In this document: positions 27,693 through 37,366 of the stretch, in pieces
How positions within the stretch are numbered: position 1 is the stretch's first letter
Layout of the letters: every line of letters starts with the position of its first letter
From: an uncultured Leptolyngbyaceae cyanobacterium
Lineage (GTDB): Bacteria > Cyanobacteriota > Cyanobacteriia > Leptolyngbyales > Leptolyngbyaceae
Length of the DNA stretch: 64,000 nucleotides
NCBI GenBank assembly: GCA_938023035.1
Contig: CALIDI010000014.1
Span: 16,182-80,181, forward strand
Reading direction: 5' to 3'
Translations under genes and position numbers: made by a program
The notes under the pieces: generated by a model
Databases searched by the model: none
What the model was told of the DNA's origin: nothing
Seen by the model: the letters and a program-made list of their open reading frames with translations, nothing else

Positions 27693-28916
27693 ATGGCCAG
27701 CCAACCTACTTTGGTGAAGCACAGCAATTTGATTCATCGCCTCGTCATTGATCGCAAGACGATGGAAACGGTTGGGCGAGTCGAAGTCCTATGGATGTAT
27801 CCCCCCGCCCACAAGGTGTTGGGGTTTGTTTGTCAATCGGGACTGCTAGGGACGCAAAAAACAGCCTTTACCCTGCGCCAGGTTCATGCCCTGGGACAAA
27901 GCAGTATTCTGGTGGGTTCTGCGGGGCAAGAAACAGATGGCGATCGCGTCAGCCAATTAGAGTCTCTGGTTGGTTGTGAAGTTTGGAGTGATGCTGGCGG
28001 CAAAGCAGGGAAGATTGTGGATTACCTGTTTGACTTAAAAACAGGCGAAGTCTCCGCCTATCTGTTGACAGAAGGGCGACTGGCCGTATTAACCGACGGG
28101 ATTTTGCAGCTCGCTCCCAGCCAAATTCTGAAGATTGGGCGCAGTCGGGTACTGATTGCTGATGCGAGTGCGCGATCGCTGATTCCCTATCAGCCAGGTA
28201 TTCGCCAACGGCTGGTGGAAGTCGGGGAGAAAGTCAGCGAAACCCTGATTGAGGAATATCAGGAAGTGACTGACAAAACTCAGACCATCGCCCAGCAGAC
28301 CCGGCAGCGCCTCCAAGGTTTAGCTGAACAGGCCAGAGCAACGGTACGTCATTTGAGTGAGCAGTTTTTAGAAAGTACCCAATCGCTTACAGAGCAGGCC
28401 GCTGAAAAAAGTCATGGTTGGGTAGACCAAATGCGCCATCAGGCAGAGCAAATGGGGGAACACTGGCAAGCCTTGGTGCAAGAGAGCTTGAGCCATCCTA
28501 CCGTTGACGGAAGCGCAGGAGAGGATGCAGAACCACTAATCGACACCTCGCCAGATCTGGAGGATGTTTGGGGGCATCCGGCTGAGCCGGTATCCATACC
28601 CATGGCTCCTTCACAGGGGCAGCCAGCAGTTTCTGCCCCTGTTTCTCCACCGCCCGTACCTTCAGACCCACTCCACCCGGCTACACCTACAGAAGATGAC
28701 CCCTGGGCAGATTGGTCTGAGGCCCCTGAGCCTGCGGCCACTGTGGATGCGGTTAGGGTCGCAAGCTCAGAAGCAGAAGTTTCGTCTCTAAAGGAGGCTG
28801 TTGACTCCCTTGACTGGGATATTGAAGTGCCTCCAGAGGGGGATACCCTCCCAAAACGAACAACTCCTTTGATTGATCAACAAGAGGATATTTGGGGTGA
28901 TCCAGTTGACGGCTAA
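27693..28916 (+). CDS. PRC-barrel domain protein
   Basis: Two PRC-barrel-like units occupy about 10-80 and 88-160: VIDRKTMETVGRVEVLWM, then LVGCEVWSDAGGKAGKIVDYLFDLKTGEVSA-type wording around residues 90-120. A helical, Gln/Glu-rich region at about 165-265 with a heptad-like pattern may form a coiled coil. The rest is acidic and Pro-rich with repeated DPWADW/DIWGD motifs, probably disordered. PRC barrels in photosynthetic bacteria act in reaction-centre assembly and as general binding modules. The role here is not known. No membrane segment is seen. Confidence 0.85.
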   Translation: MASQPTLVKHSNLIHRLVIDRKTMETVGRVEVLWMYPPAHKVLGFVCQSGLLGTQKTAFTLRQVHALGQSSILVGSAGQETDGDRVSQLESLVGCEVWSDAGGKAGKIVDYLFDLKTGEVSAYLLTEGRLAVLTDGILQLAPSQILKIGRSRVLIADASARSLIPYQPGIRQRLVEVGEKVSETLIEEYQEVTDKTQTIAQQTRQRLQGLAEQARATVRHLSEQFLESTQSLTEQAAEKSHGWVDQMRHQAEQMGEHWQALVQESLSHPTVDGSAGEDAEPLIDTSPDLEDVWGHPAEPVSIPMAPSQGQPAVSAPVSPPPVPSDPLHPATPTEDDPWADWSEAPEPAATVDAVRVASSEAEVSSLKEAVDSLDWDIEVPPEGDTLPKRTTPLIDQQEDIWGDPVDG

Positions 28917-29027
28917 CCCTTACAGGGAATTACAGGGAAAGGGTGCGTCAGCAGACCAAACTTGAAGTAGTTTTGCTGTCTGGGCTGAGCCTGTCTACGC
29001 CACCCTTCTTTAACGACCCTCGCATGA

Positions 29028-31562
29028 CTACACTCGCAAGTAGGCGATCGTCACACCCGAACCACCTTCTTCCCGTGGGGCTAGCTCAAATCGCTCGACC
29101 AGGGGGTGCGTTTGCAAAAAGGTGTGAACACCCTGACGCAGCTTGCCGGTACCCTGTCCATGAATGATCCAAACAGCGGAGCCAGGGGCGCTGTTAAGGG
29201 CCTTCTCAATCACAGGTTCAGCATCGGCTACCCGACTGCCGCGAATATCGATGGTATTTTGTGAGGTGCGGACAGGGAGGATAGGAGTTGCCCCAGGAGG
29301 ATCCAAATTGGAGGAGGGGCTAGCGCTGCCAGATTTTGGCGGTGGCGCTGATGAAGCGGTGGGTTGACGGCGAGGGGGGGAAGAGGCCACCTCGATGACT
29401 GCTTTTTCTCCTGCAAGAGATTCCACTTCGGCCAGGGAAATTGTCATTTTCATCAGGCCAAAGCGCACTACGATTTCGTGATTGTCATTCGCCGTCGTTA
29501 ATACTTCGGCCACTTGACCCAGGCGAGGAATCCGGACGCGATCGCCCACTTGGGGCCGAAAGCCCTTGGGCACCGCTGGTTTTGTAGCCTGAGCCGGAAG
29601 ATGTTGCGCCGCGAGCTGATGCAACTGCTCTGTGGCTTGCTGGGCAGCTTGGGCGGTCGGGGTACCTTTTTGCAACTGGCGAATCACCTGAGCAATTTCC
29701 TGACGGGCCTCCGCGATCGCAGCCTGCACAGCCTGTTCCTGGGCTAGTTGTAGTTCGCGTTCTCGCTGTTTCAGCGCTTCAGCCCTATGGGTCAGTTCCT
29801 GGTGCAACCGCTCGGCCTGGGCTAACAGGTTCCCCGCTTCTTGGGATTTTTTCTCCTGGCGACGGCGTTGTGCTTCTAACCCAGCAATCACCTCGTTCAC
29901 TTCCTGAGAAGCCCCGCCTACAAGCATCTGAGCCTGCTCCACAATCGCTGGAGTTAAGCCTAAACGACGGGCGATCGAGAGCGCATTGGAGCGGCCTGGA
30001 ATCCCCCATAACAACCGATAGGTGGGGGAAAGACTAGCCTCATCAAACTCGACAGAGGCATTTTCAAACCGTTTATCCTGGTATTTCAGCGCTTTTAGCT
30101 CACCGTAGTGAGTGGTGGCCATGGTCAGAGCATTTTGGTTCGCCAAGTGCTGTAGCAGAGAGATCGCCAGAGCACTGCCCTCCGAGGGGTCTGTGCCTGC
30201 GCCGACTTCATCCAGCAATACTAGGGAAGGCGCTGGAGGGGCCGTTGCTTCTATGGGCGACGATCCTAGGGCAGCCAAAATTCTAACAATCCGGCGAATA
30301 TGGCCAGAAAAGGTGGAGAGGCTTTGCTCTATCGATTGCTCATCACCAATATCGGCCAGGATTTGCTCAAACCAGGGCAACTCCACCGGCTCGCGGGCGG
30401 GTATAAACAGGCCAACTTTAGCCATCAGTGCAGCTAGGCCCAGGGTTTTGAGGGTGACAGTTTTGCCACCCGTATTCGGGCCGGTAATCGCTACTACGCG
30501 AATTTCTGGTTGAATCACCAGGTCAATCGGTACTACAGGCCGACCCTGTTCGTGTTGCTGCTGCCACACCAGCAAAGGATGGCGGAGTTGCCGCAGGGTA
30601 ATGGGGGCTGGGCAAGCTGGAAGGAAGTCCGATTCTGGCTGCGCTTCTGAGGAGGTGCCGCCGGGAAGGGGGCTAGCTGGCTCCAGCAAATGGGGAGGAT
30701 TCGCCTCTAGCCAGAGACTATAGCGGGCACGGGCAGTGGCCAAATCCAGGGTCGTGGCGATCGCCAGCAGGTATTCCAACTCTTCCTTAACAGCGGCGAC
30801 CTTTTCGGTCAGGGTACGGCGCACGGCCTCGGCTTCTGCCGCTTCCTGTCGTTGTAGTTGGCGTAACTGGTTGTTAGCTTCCACCGTGGCGTGAGGCTCG
30901 ACATAAAGCGTGGCACCGGTCATGGAGGTATCATGCACAATCCCCGGAATGTGATCGCGGTGGCTAGCTTTCACCGGCACTACAAACCGCTCAGAGCGCT
31001 GAGTGATGAGGTGTTCCTGAATCGCGTTTGCCTTGCGTTGCAGAATATGTTGCAACAAGCTGTAGACGCGATCGCGCCCCTGTCGTAGCTTTTGCCGCAC
31101 TTCAGCGAGTTTAGGGCTGGCCCGGTCGGCAACATCGCCATTGTCATCAATGCAATGGTGGATCTCCTGCTCCAGCTCAGGGTAGGTACGCAGATCCGCC
31201 ACCAAGCGATTTAGAATGAGCAGATCCGGATGGGCATCAATCACCCGTCGCAGGTTACGGGTGCCCGCGAGGGTCGTGGCGATGGCTAGCAGTTCTTCCC
31301 CAGACAGGGTACCATGCCGCTCTGCTCGCTCCAGGGCTTCGCCAATATCCTCCACCCCTTCAAACTGCAAACCCGTAGCCAAGCGCGTTTCCAGGGTATA
31401 TACTTCACGGGTTTGGGCCAGCAGTTCTTGGGTTTCCAACCGAGTTGAGGGAATCGGCAGTTGCCGCGCTGCGATCGCACCTAACTTCGTCGCAGCAAAG
31501 GTTGCCAGATGTTGGCATAAACGCGGCCATTCCAAAAGTTCAAGGGTTTCAGCCTGAATCAA
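29028..31562 (-). CDS. mutS2: Endonuclease MutS2
   Basis: An 844-residue MutS2, an ATPase linked to suppression of recombination and to stalled-ribosome rescue in other bacteria. The MutS core/lever helices cover about 1-300. The ABC-type ATPase has Walker A GPNTGGKTVTLKTLG and LVLLDEVGAGTDPSEG. A long coiled coil near 520-640 precedes a KOW-like segment (GDRVRIPRLGQVAEV) and a C-terminal Smr nuclease domain with IDIRG and HGQGTGKLRQGV. All key motifs are intact. Confidence 0.96.
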   Translation of the reverse strand: MIQAETLELLEWPRLCQHLATFAATKLGAIAARQLPIPSTRLETQELLAQTREVYTLETRLATGLQFEGVEDIGEALERAERHGTLSGEELLAIATTLAGTRNLRRVIDAHPDLLILNRLVADLRTYPELEQEIHHCIDDNGDVADRASPKLAEVRQKLRQGRDRVYSLLQHILQRKANAIQEHLITQRSERFVVPVKASHRDHIPGIVHDTSMTGATLYVEPHATVEANNQLRQLQRQEAAEAEAVRRTLTEKVAAVKEELEYLLAIATTLDLATARARYSLWLEANPPHLLEPASPLPGGTSSEAQPESDFLPACPAPITLRQLRHPLLVWQQQHEQGRPVVPIDLVIQPEIRVVAITGPNTGGKTVTLKTLGLAALMAKVGLFIPAREPVELPWFEQILADIGDEQSIEQSLSTFSGHIRRIVRILAALGSSPIEATAPPAPSLVLLDEVGAGTDPSEGSALAISLLQHLANQNALTMATTHYGELKALKYQDKRFENASVEFDEASLSPTYRLLWGIPGRSNALSIARRLGLTPAIVEQAQMLVGGASQEVNEVIAGLEAQRRRQEKKSQEAGNLLAQAERLHQELTHRAEALKQRERELQLAQEQAVQAAIAEARQEIAQVIRQLQKGTPTAQAAQQATEQLHQLAAQHLPAQATKPAVPKGFRPQVGDRVRIPRLGQVAEVLTTANDNHEIVVRFGLMKMTISLAEVESLAGEKAVIEVASSPPRRQPTASSAPPPKSGSASPSSNLDPPGATPILPVRTSQNTIDIRGSRVADAEPVIEKALNSAPGSAVWIIHGQGTGKLRQGVHTFLQTHPLVERFELAPREEGGSGVTIAYLRV

Positions 31563-31808
31563 GGTCGTGCTCTAGCAAAGGGATTCTCTTTTATTCTAAG
31601 GATTGTTGCCGGTAAAGCGGCGCTACCCATCGGCTAACGTTGCCACCCCCCGGTTGATTCGGGTTTCAGTTTTGCTCACAAATCAAAAGTTGACGCAGCC
31701 CCAATCCACCAGACTAGAAATCAGCTAATTCTTCAACAAGAAGGAAATATGGGCACACTCTGCGCTTTTCATTTTGAATTCCGCATAGCTGAATTCCGCG
31801 TAACGGTA

Positions 31809-32270
31809 TTAGTTCCAGGAGTCTTCAGTGACAAAGCCACGTTGACGCACATTTTCGGGAATGGGCCAGTCGGCGTTTTCTCCACCAATGATCAAGGTTT
31901 CTAGGCTAACATAGTCACGACTAAACTGGCGCAAAGCGTTGATCAGAACGTCGAGAGCGATCGCATCACTCGTACCCAGATCAAACCAGCACCGTGCCCA
32001 GAGGCCATCATACTCAACTTCTCCCATATTGTGCATCAGCGCAACAATGCCACTGTCCGCAGCATCTTCTTCATACTCCATATAACTAATATCTAAACCC
32101 ATCTCCTGTACCTGTAAATTTTCAGCATTAAACCCACCTAGCTTTCCTAGAAAAAACCAGGAGCTAAAAACCTCCTCTAAATACTGTTTTTCAATTTCAG
32201 AAGGCACGGTGCTGAACTCTAACCAAAACCAAACATTAAACGGGTCAAATTCACGAAATTGAATATTCAT
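31809..32270 (-). CDS. DUF3531 family protein
   Basis: The 153-residue product matches DUF3531, shared by cyanobacteria and plant chloroplasts. It starts MNIQFREFDPFNVWFW and contains FSSWFFLGKLGGFNAENLQVQ and CWFDLGTSDAIALDVLINALRQ. It is acidic and has no signal peptide, so it is probably soluble in the cytosol. AAGGT precedes the ATG. It begins 21 bases after the stop of the upstream ABC permease on the same strand, so the two are likely co-transcribed. The function is unknown. Confidence 0.85.
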   Translation of the reverse strand: MNIQFREFDPFNVWFWLEFSTVPSEIEKQYLEEVFSSWFFLGKLGGFNAENLQVQEMGLDISYMEYEEDAADSGIVALMHNMGEVEYDGLWARCWFDLGTSDAIALDVLINALRQFSRDYVSLETLIIGGENADWPIPENVRQRGFVTEDSWN

Positions 32271-32291
32271 AGGACCTTAAAGCATCAGACA

Positions 32292-33149
32292 TTAGAGAAC
32301 ATCAGCAAAAGCAGGACGCAGTCGTCGATAAATGTGCCAACCTACGATGAAGATGACAAAGGCAATGACATAGCTCAGGAGTAAATCATGGCGATGAGCA
32401 AACGTACCTATCAGCAGCAAATCGCGGTAGCTTTCAATAATGGCGGTTAGAGGGTTCAGCCGAAAAACCCAAACCTGTAGATTTTCTGGAATGACACTCG
32501 CGGGGTAAATCACAGGAGTCGCATAAAACCAGAGGCTAAGAATCACACCCACGGTCTGGGCAACATCTCGCAGAAAAACCGTCAACCCTGCAACCAGATA
32601 GCCCAACCCAATGGTTAGAAGGAGTTGGGGAATCCAGACAATGGGCAGAAGCAACAGGGTTGTGTGCAATGTTTGAGTCGTAAATACCAGAGCCACCAGC
32701 AGGATCATGAGGCCAACAGAGCTTTCGACAAAGGTGGCAAAAATTGGCACTAGCGGTAACACCCCTAGGGGAAAAACCACCTTCTTCACCAGGTTGGGTT
32801 GATTAATCACCGAGGTTGTTGCCTGGGATAGCCCGGCTGAAACAGCATTCCAGGGTATTAACCCAGCAAAGAGCCAGAGGCCATAGGTCAGGTCATTCGT
32901 GGGAAGCCCCTTGAGGCTAAGCTTAACCTGGAGTACAACAGAAAACACGTAAGTAAAGATCAGCAACTGCAAGAGTTGGTTCGCTACCGTCCAAAAGTTA
33001 CCCAGCATGGAACCCTGATAACGGGCCTGGAGATCTCTTTGAACCAGTGTTTTGAGTAAGTCGAGATGCAGCCATTGCTTTTCGCTGAGCGGTAACCCTT
33101 GCCCCAGACGCTTGAGTTTAGCAAAAGGAAATTTCAGAACGTTGGGCAC
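32292..33149 (-). CDS. ABC-2 type permease for polysaccharide/O-antigen export
   Basis: A membrane subunit of about six helices, resembling Wzm/TagG/KpsM permeases that export lipid-linked glycans. Family markers are the N-terminal LVQRDLQARYQGSMLGNFW, LFAGLIPWNAVSAGL, the VVFPLGVLPLVPI segment, and the C-terminal LNPLTAIIESYRDLLL. GTG at 33149 was chosen because GAGG lies eight bases upstream, giving 285 residues. The partner ATPase (Wzt/TagH type) is not adjacent; the downstream neighbour is DUF3531. Confidence 0.88.
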   Translation of the reverse strand: MPNVLKFPFAKLKRLGQGLPLSEKQWLHLDLLKTLVQRDLQARYQGSMLGNFWTVANQLLQLLIFTYVFSVVLQVKLSLKGLPTNDLTYGLWLFAGLIPWNAVSAGLSQATTSVINQPNLVKKVVFPLGVLPLVPIFATFVESSVGLMILLVALVFTTQTLHTTLLLLPIVWIPQLLLTIGLGYLVAGLTVFLRDVAQTVGVILSLWFYATPVIYPASVIPENLQVWVFRLNPLTAIIESYRDLLLIGTFAHRHDLLLSYVIAFVIFIVGWHIYRRLRPAFADVL

Positions 33150-33410
33150 AGCATTGTCCTCACACAGGGAAAATAGCAAAACGCAGACACCGGTTAATAA
33201 CGGGTATCTGCATCTTAGGGCGGATTGATGCAAAGCTAAGTACTGGTAGCCGAGGCAATCAATTCGGCAACGTTCGTAAGCACGACTTTAGTCGCGTCTG
33301 GCTAAGGCCAGCCTTATAAACATTACAAGGCTTCCCCTTCACGGTAGGGGTAAATGGCGCAACCAGTACCGCCTGCGATCGCTCATTCTAACCTGTTAAG
33401 AAGACGGTTG

Positions 33411-34115
33411 TTAGGCCAAGTCAAACAGTAACACTTCTGCTTCCCCATCCAGGGCTGTCAATGTCAGAAGCGCCCTTTCACCACTAATAGCCACCCCATC
33501 TCCCGCAGCGATTTGGGTTTGGTTCAATTGCAAGTTTCCCCGCACAACCTGCACCCAGGCAGAGCGATCGCACTTGAGCACATAGGTACGAACTTGATCG
33601 GGTGGCAAAATCGTGGCATACAGCACCGCATTCTGATGCAGCTTCACTGACCCATCGCTGGCATCCGGGCTGGCAATTTTGAGCCATTGTTGCCGCTTAG
33701 CTGCGGCTGAAAATTGCTTTTGCTCATAGCTGGGGGCAATTCCCTGGCGGTCAGGAATGATCCAAATTTGCAGAAGATGCAACCGATCAGTATGGGAAGG
33801 GTTAAATTCACTGTGGGTAATCCCCGTGCCCGCAGAAAATCGTTGTACCCCGTGAGCGCCGACAACTTCAGTATTACCTAAACTATCCCGATGAGCCACA
33901 GCCCCCTCAATTACATAGGTGAGAATCTCCATATCTCGATGGGGGTGGGTGGGAAAACCCATCCTAGGGTCGATCCGATCTTCGTTGATAACCCGCAGAC
34001 TGCGAAAGTTAATGTGCTGAGGGTCGTAGTAGTTGGCAAAGGAAAAGGTGTGGTAAGAATCTAGCCAACCATGGTTGGCATGTCCCCGTTCGGCTGATTT
34101 ACGCAATGTCAACAT
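33411..34115 (-). CDS. Pirin family protein
   Basis: A bicupin of 234 residues. The N-terminal cupin carries the metal ligands in FPTHPHRDMEILTYV and in the GTGITHSEFN segment (two His, then His and Glu). The C-terminal half has the degenerate second cupin with GDGVAISGE. Bacterial relatives such as YhhW show quercetin 2,3-dioxygenase activity, and cyanobacterial pirins have been linked to stress and nitrogen metabolism. Repeated operator-like sequences lie 205-247 bases upstream of the start. Confidence 0.93.
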   Translation of the reverse strand: MLTLRKSAERGHANHGWLDSYHTFSFANYYDPQHINFRSLRVINEDRIDPRMGFPTHPHRDMEILTYVIEGAVAHRDSLGNTEVVGAHGVQRFSAGTGITHSEFNPSHTDRLHLLQIWIIPDRQGIAPSYEQKQFSAAAKRQQWLKIASPDASDGSVKLHQNAVLYATILPPDQVRTYVLKCDRSAWVQVVRGNLQLNQTQIAAGDGVAISGERALLTLTALDGEAEVLLFDLA

Positions 34116-34319
34116 GGTGAGAATCTCTAAATAAAGCGGATGCTAAGAGTAAGGGTTCTTGGCAGACCACGAGCTGCACCACAGCTAAAATCAGCCGTGT
34201 GTTTAGGAAGCCTGAAACACAAACGCACTTTGCACTCTACATTTGGCGTAGCTGCACTCGTGGTTGGTCAAATTTTTTGACGGAACATGAGCCTGCGCAA
34301 AAGATAAGTAAACAAACTA

Positions 34320-34362
34320 TTTGCGTACAAACAATATAGCAAAAAGTTTGCATACGAACAAT
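34320..34362. promoter_or_regulatory. Candidate operator pair upstream of pirin
   Basis: TTTGCGTACAAACAAT and TTTGCATACGAACAAT are 16-bp direct repeats starting 27 bp apart. Each unit contains an imperfect palindrome (TTTG-N4-CAAA and GTTTGCATACGAAC). Such an arrangement suits a dimeric regulator bound twice on the same helix face or slightly offset. The protein is unknown. Confidence 0.4.
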
Positions 34363-34391
34363 CTGGTGGCTTCCTTTAGCGATCGCGCCGG

Positions 34392-34441
34392 TTAGAATCG
34401 CCCCGTTCCCCACTTATTAGAATCGCTCCGTTCCCCACTTA
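34392..34441. repeat. 25-bp tandem duplication
   Basis: Two adjacent 25-bp units starting TTAGAATCGC and ending CCCCACTTA differ at one base only. Confidence 0.85.
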
Positions 34442-34587
34442 AAAGTAGGGGCTGCGCTCCCAGGCAGGGGGTTCTACCCTTCTACTCCCAAAAGCGCTGC
34501 CATTGAGTTGCGCCGACCTTCTGATAGCCACGCCTTCAGCTGTCAGGGCTACCAGAAAATCGGCGGTTAAAACAGCCGCTCCGGTCT

Positions 34588-35373
34588 TTAGGCAGAAATC
34601 ATGTCTGCTTCGAGCATAGGCGTATCTGACTCAACAGGTGCCCCATCTCGCACCAGTGAGGGCAGATTGCCATTGTGCTGCAAAAACTGTCCGACCATCG
34701 CCAGCATGGCGTTGACCTTGCGATCGCGCCATTCATCAATGAGTCGCTCTACCCTGGCGGCAGGCAACAACCGCTCCATCGCCTCTTTAAGATAGGCAGC
34801 ATGGCGCATTTCATCCTCAGCCACACTCACCATCCCCAGCTTGAGGCTCCGATCCTGGGGGGTCGCATCGGGTAGGGCTGCCGCCATCCGCCGAAAATCC
34901 TTGCTGGCATCCCGTTCTAAAATGTAGGTGCTGGCCAAAAATACTTCCCAGGCAATCATTTCAGCCCCTAACTGTGCCCGGCTGTAGTCCTTAAAATAGG
35001 CCTCAAAGAAAGGGCTACGGCGACGTTCATCGGGTTTGCCATCCGCCGTTTTTTCAGGAATATCCTGCAAACGAATGGCTTGTTTATTCAGTTGCTTTAG
35101 AGCATGGGCAAAGATCTGACCATGCCGGCGCTCATCATCTGCATGGCGGCTGAGTTGGGTAGCCAACCAGTCTTTGCCCTCAGCGGCAGCGCGGGCACTC
35201 AGTTGTTCTAAAAAGGGCACCGAACCTGACTCTGCTAGTTGTAACCCCGCGAGAGTGTTAGGACGAGTTTGTAGATCTCGCAGGTTGCGGGCAGAGATAT
35301 AGGCAACTGCACCAGAACCGATAATCTGCAAAAGTTGAGTGAAAAGCTTCATCGTTTTTGCTAAAGAGGGCAT
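34588..35373 (-). CDS. Ferritin-like domain protein
   Basis: A four-helix ferritin-like protein of 261 residues. Acidic and His ligands typical of di-iron sites occur as DDERRHGQIF, IAWEVFLAST and EDEMRHAAYL, in the Glu-X2-His spacing, with AESGSVPFLE for the first helix. It resembles rubrerythrin/MiaE-like diiron proteins; the reaction is unknown. The N-terminus KLFTQLLQIIGSGAVAYI is hydrophobic and may be a short membrane anchor. A second ATG at 35352 (MKLFTQ) is an equally good start. Confidence 0.8.
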   Translation of the reverse strand: MPSLAKTMKLFTQLLQIIGSGAVAYISARNLRDLQTRPNTLAGLQLAESGSVPFLEQLSARAAAEGKDWLATQLSRHADDERRHGQIFAHALKQLNKQAIRLQDIPEKTADGKPDERRRSPFFEAYFKDYSRAQLGAEMIAWEVFLASTYILERDASKDFRRMAAALPDATPQDRSLKLGMVSVAEDEMRHAAYLKEAMERLLPAARVERLIDEWRDRKVNAMLAMVGQFLQHNGNLPSLVRDGAPVESDTPMLEADMISA

Positions 35374-35502
35374 AGAGCTGATTGTAGCGAGCAGAGTCGG
35401 ATTTAGATAGGTTAGAAGGAATTTAGGTTTCCTGATTCTGCGGTTGCGAAGACAGGGAATTCACTACACTATTTCTCGGAAGCCCTTGCGAGGAAACGGT
35501 CA

Positions 35503-37116
35503 GTGCGTGTCTTTACTACCATCGCTGGACTGCGCTGTTATCTGGATTTACACCGATCCAGTTCCTACCGGGTAAAGGAACTCAGCGACACCAGCGTGCG
35601 CGATCGCGCGATCGCCTATGAGTCATCGCCCTTGGGGGTGATTCCAGAAATCGGGTTTGTGCCAACCATGGGAGCGTTACACAAAGGGCACCTGAGTCTG
35701 ATTCAACGGGCACGACGAGAAAACAAGCAGGTCGTCGTCAGTATTTTTGTTAACCCCTTGCAGTTTGGCCCCCAGGAAGACCTGGCCCAATACCCGCGCA
35801 CCCTGGCCAGCGATTGTCAAATGTGTGAACAGGCAGGGGTCGATGTTGTGTTTGCACCAACGGCAGAAACGTTAGGAATTGAAGCAGTAGTGACGCAAGT
35901 TGCCCCACCTGCTACGATGACTAGCGGGCTTTGTGGGCGATCGCGCCGGGGCCACTTCCAGGGGGTGGCAACCATCGTCACCAAATTGCTCAATATCGTC
36001 CAGCCCAACCGTGCCTACTTTGGGCAGAAAGACGCTCAACAACTTGCAATTATTCAACGGCTTGTGAACGACCTGAATCTACCGACCGAAATTGTGGCCT
36101 GTCCTACGGTGCGAGAGCCGAGCGGGCTGGCCTGTAGTTCTCGCAATCAATACCTGACCGCTGCAGAGCAAGAACAGGCGGCGGTGCTTTATCGCAGCTT
36201 GCAGCGGGCTGAGCAGGCTTTTCGCCAAGGCGAACAGTGTAGCCAGACCTTAATTGCACTGGTAGAGACGGAGTTAGCCACCGTTGCCGAGCTTGCCCCC
36301 GAATATGTGGAGCTAGTGCATCCGACGACGCTGGCCCCCCTAGAAACAGTGGAAGAAGCGGGTTTGCTAGCGATCGCGGCCCGGTTGGGTACCACTCGCC
36401 TAATCGACAACCTGCTACTACAACGACGACAGCCAATTGTGGCAATCGATGGACCAGCGGGTGCGGGCAAATCGACCGTGGCTCGCCAGGTGGCCCAGGC
36501 TCTGGGACTGCTTTATCTCGACACAGGGGCCATGTATCGCGCTCTAACTTGGCAGGTGATGCAGGCCGGCATTGCGATCGAGGATGAACCCGCCGTTGCC
36601 GAGTTAGTCAGCCAGTACGACATTGCCATTAGTGGTAGCCCCGAAGCTCTCAGGGTGCAAATCAATGGGCAAGACATCACGAGTGAAATTCGGAATCTCG
36701 CCGTAACCGCCAACGTATCGACCATTGCCGCCCAACCGACTGTGCGCCATGAGTTAGTACGACAGCAGCGCCGCTATGGTCAGAAGGGCGGAATTGTCAT
36801 TGAAGGGCGCGACATTGGCACCAATGTGTTTCCCGATGCAGAGGTCAAGGTTTACCTGACGGCTTCTGTGCAAGAGCGGGCGCGGCGACGACAACTTGAC
36901 CTAAAAAAGCAGGGTCAAGGGGAAATCAGCCTGGATGAATTGGAGCAATCCATCTACGATCGCGATCGTAAAGACAGCACCCGTACCCTTGCCCCCCTGC
37001 GCAAAGCGATAGATGCGGTCGAGATTCAAACGGATGGGTTAAGCATTGCTCAGGTGGTTGACCAGATTGTGCAGCTTTACCAGCAAGCCATCAGAAGCAA
37101 TCATCTAAGCCGGTAA
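35503..37116 (+). CDS. panC/cmk: Bifunctional pantoate-beta-alanine ligase / cytidylate kinase
   Basis: Residues about 1-300 are PanC, which joins pantoate and beta-alanine with ATP: FVPTMGALHKGHLSLI contains the HxGH-type motif, followed by VNPLQFGPQEDL, GRSRRGHFQGVATIV and SSRNQYL. Residues about 310-535 are cytidylate kinase: the P-loop is IDGPAGAGKSTVARQV, followed by LYLDTGAMYRALTW and GRDIGTNVFPDA. Fusion of the two is a known cyanobacterial arrangement. GTG at 35503 follows GAGGAAAC. An N-terminal insertion of about 30 residues precedes the PanC core. Confidence 0.96.
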   Translation: MRVFTTIAGLRCYLDLHRSSSYRVKELSDTSVRDRAIAYESSPLGVIPEIGFVPTMGALHKGHLSLIQRARRENKQVVVSIFVNPLQFGPQEDLAQYPRTLASDCQMCEQAGVDVVFAPTAETLGIEAVVTQVAPPATMTSGLCGRSRRGHFQGVATIVTKLLNIVQPNRAYFGQKDAQQLAIIQRLVNDLNLPTEIVACPTVREPSGLACSSRNQYLTAAEQEQAAVLYRSLQRAEQAFRQGEQCSQTLIALVETELATVAELAPEYVELVHPTTLAPLETVEEAGLLAIAARLGTTRLIDNLLLQRRQPIVAIDGPAGAGKSTVARQVAQALGLLYLDTGAMYRALTWQVMQAGIAIEDEPAVAELVSQYDIAISGSPEALRVQINGQDITSEIRNLAVTANVSTIAAQPTVRHELVRQQRRYGQKGGIVIEGRDIGTNVFPDAEVKVYLTASVQERARRRQLDLKKQGQGEISLDELEQSIYDRDRKDSTRTLAPLRKAIDAVEIQTDGLSIAQVVDQIVQLYQQAIRSNHLSR

Positions 37117-37366
37117 AATCCTGAGCGTTTAAGCCAGATGAGCAGAGAGGAATGAGCAAAGCGAATAAAACGCTCAAGGGGAAAAGCCCTTAGCCGCAGG
37201 CAATGACCAAATGAGAAGGGAGGAAGAAGCAATGAGAAATAACCCCTCACCCCCCGAATGACTCAGTAACCGCGCGATCGCGACAAATGTTGAGGCCCTG
37301 AAATCTAGCCAACGCTTTCAGACAGAACATCAGGAGCATTGATTAAACACCACTTCAGCCATGCCC

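Larger units (their letters stand above)
34116..34587. other. Spacer with operator-like repeats and tandem duplication
   Basis: It holds two copies of TTTGC[GA]TAC[AG]AACAAT at 34320-34335 and 34347-34362, a 25-bp tandem duplication at 34392-34441, and a long imperfect hairpin at 34513-34564. No gene is seen. Confidence 0.6.

Noticed and set aside
34392..34441. CRISPR-like array
   Set aside because: Only two units, directly adjacent with no spacer; this is a simple tandem duplication.
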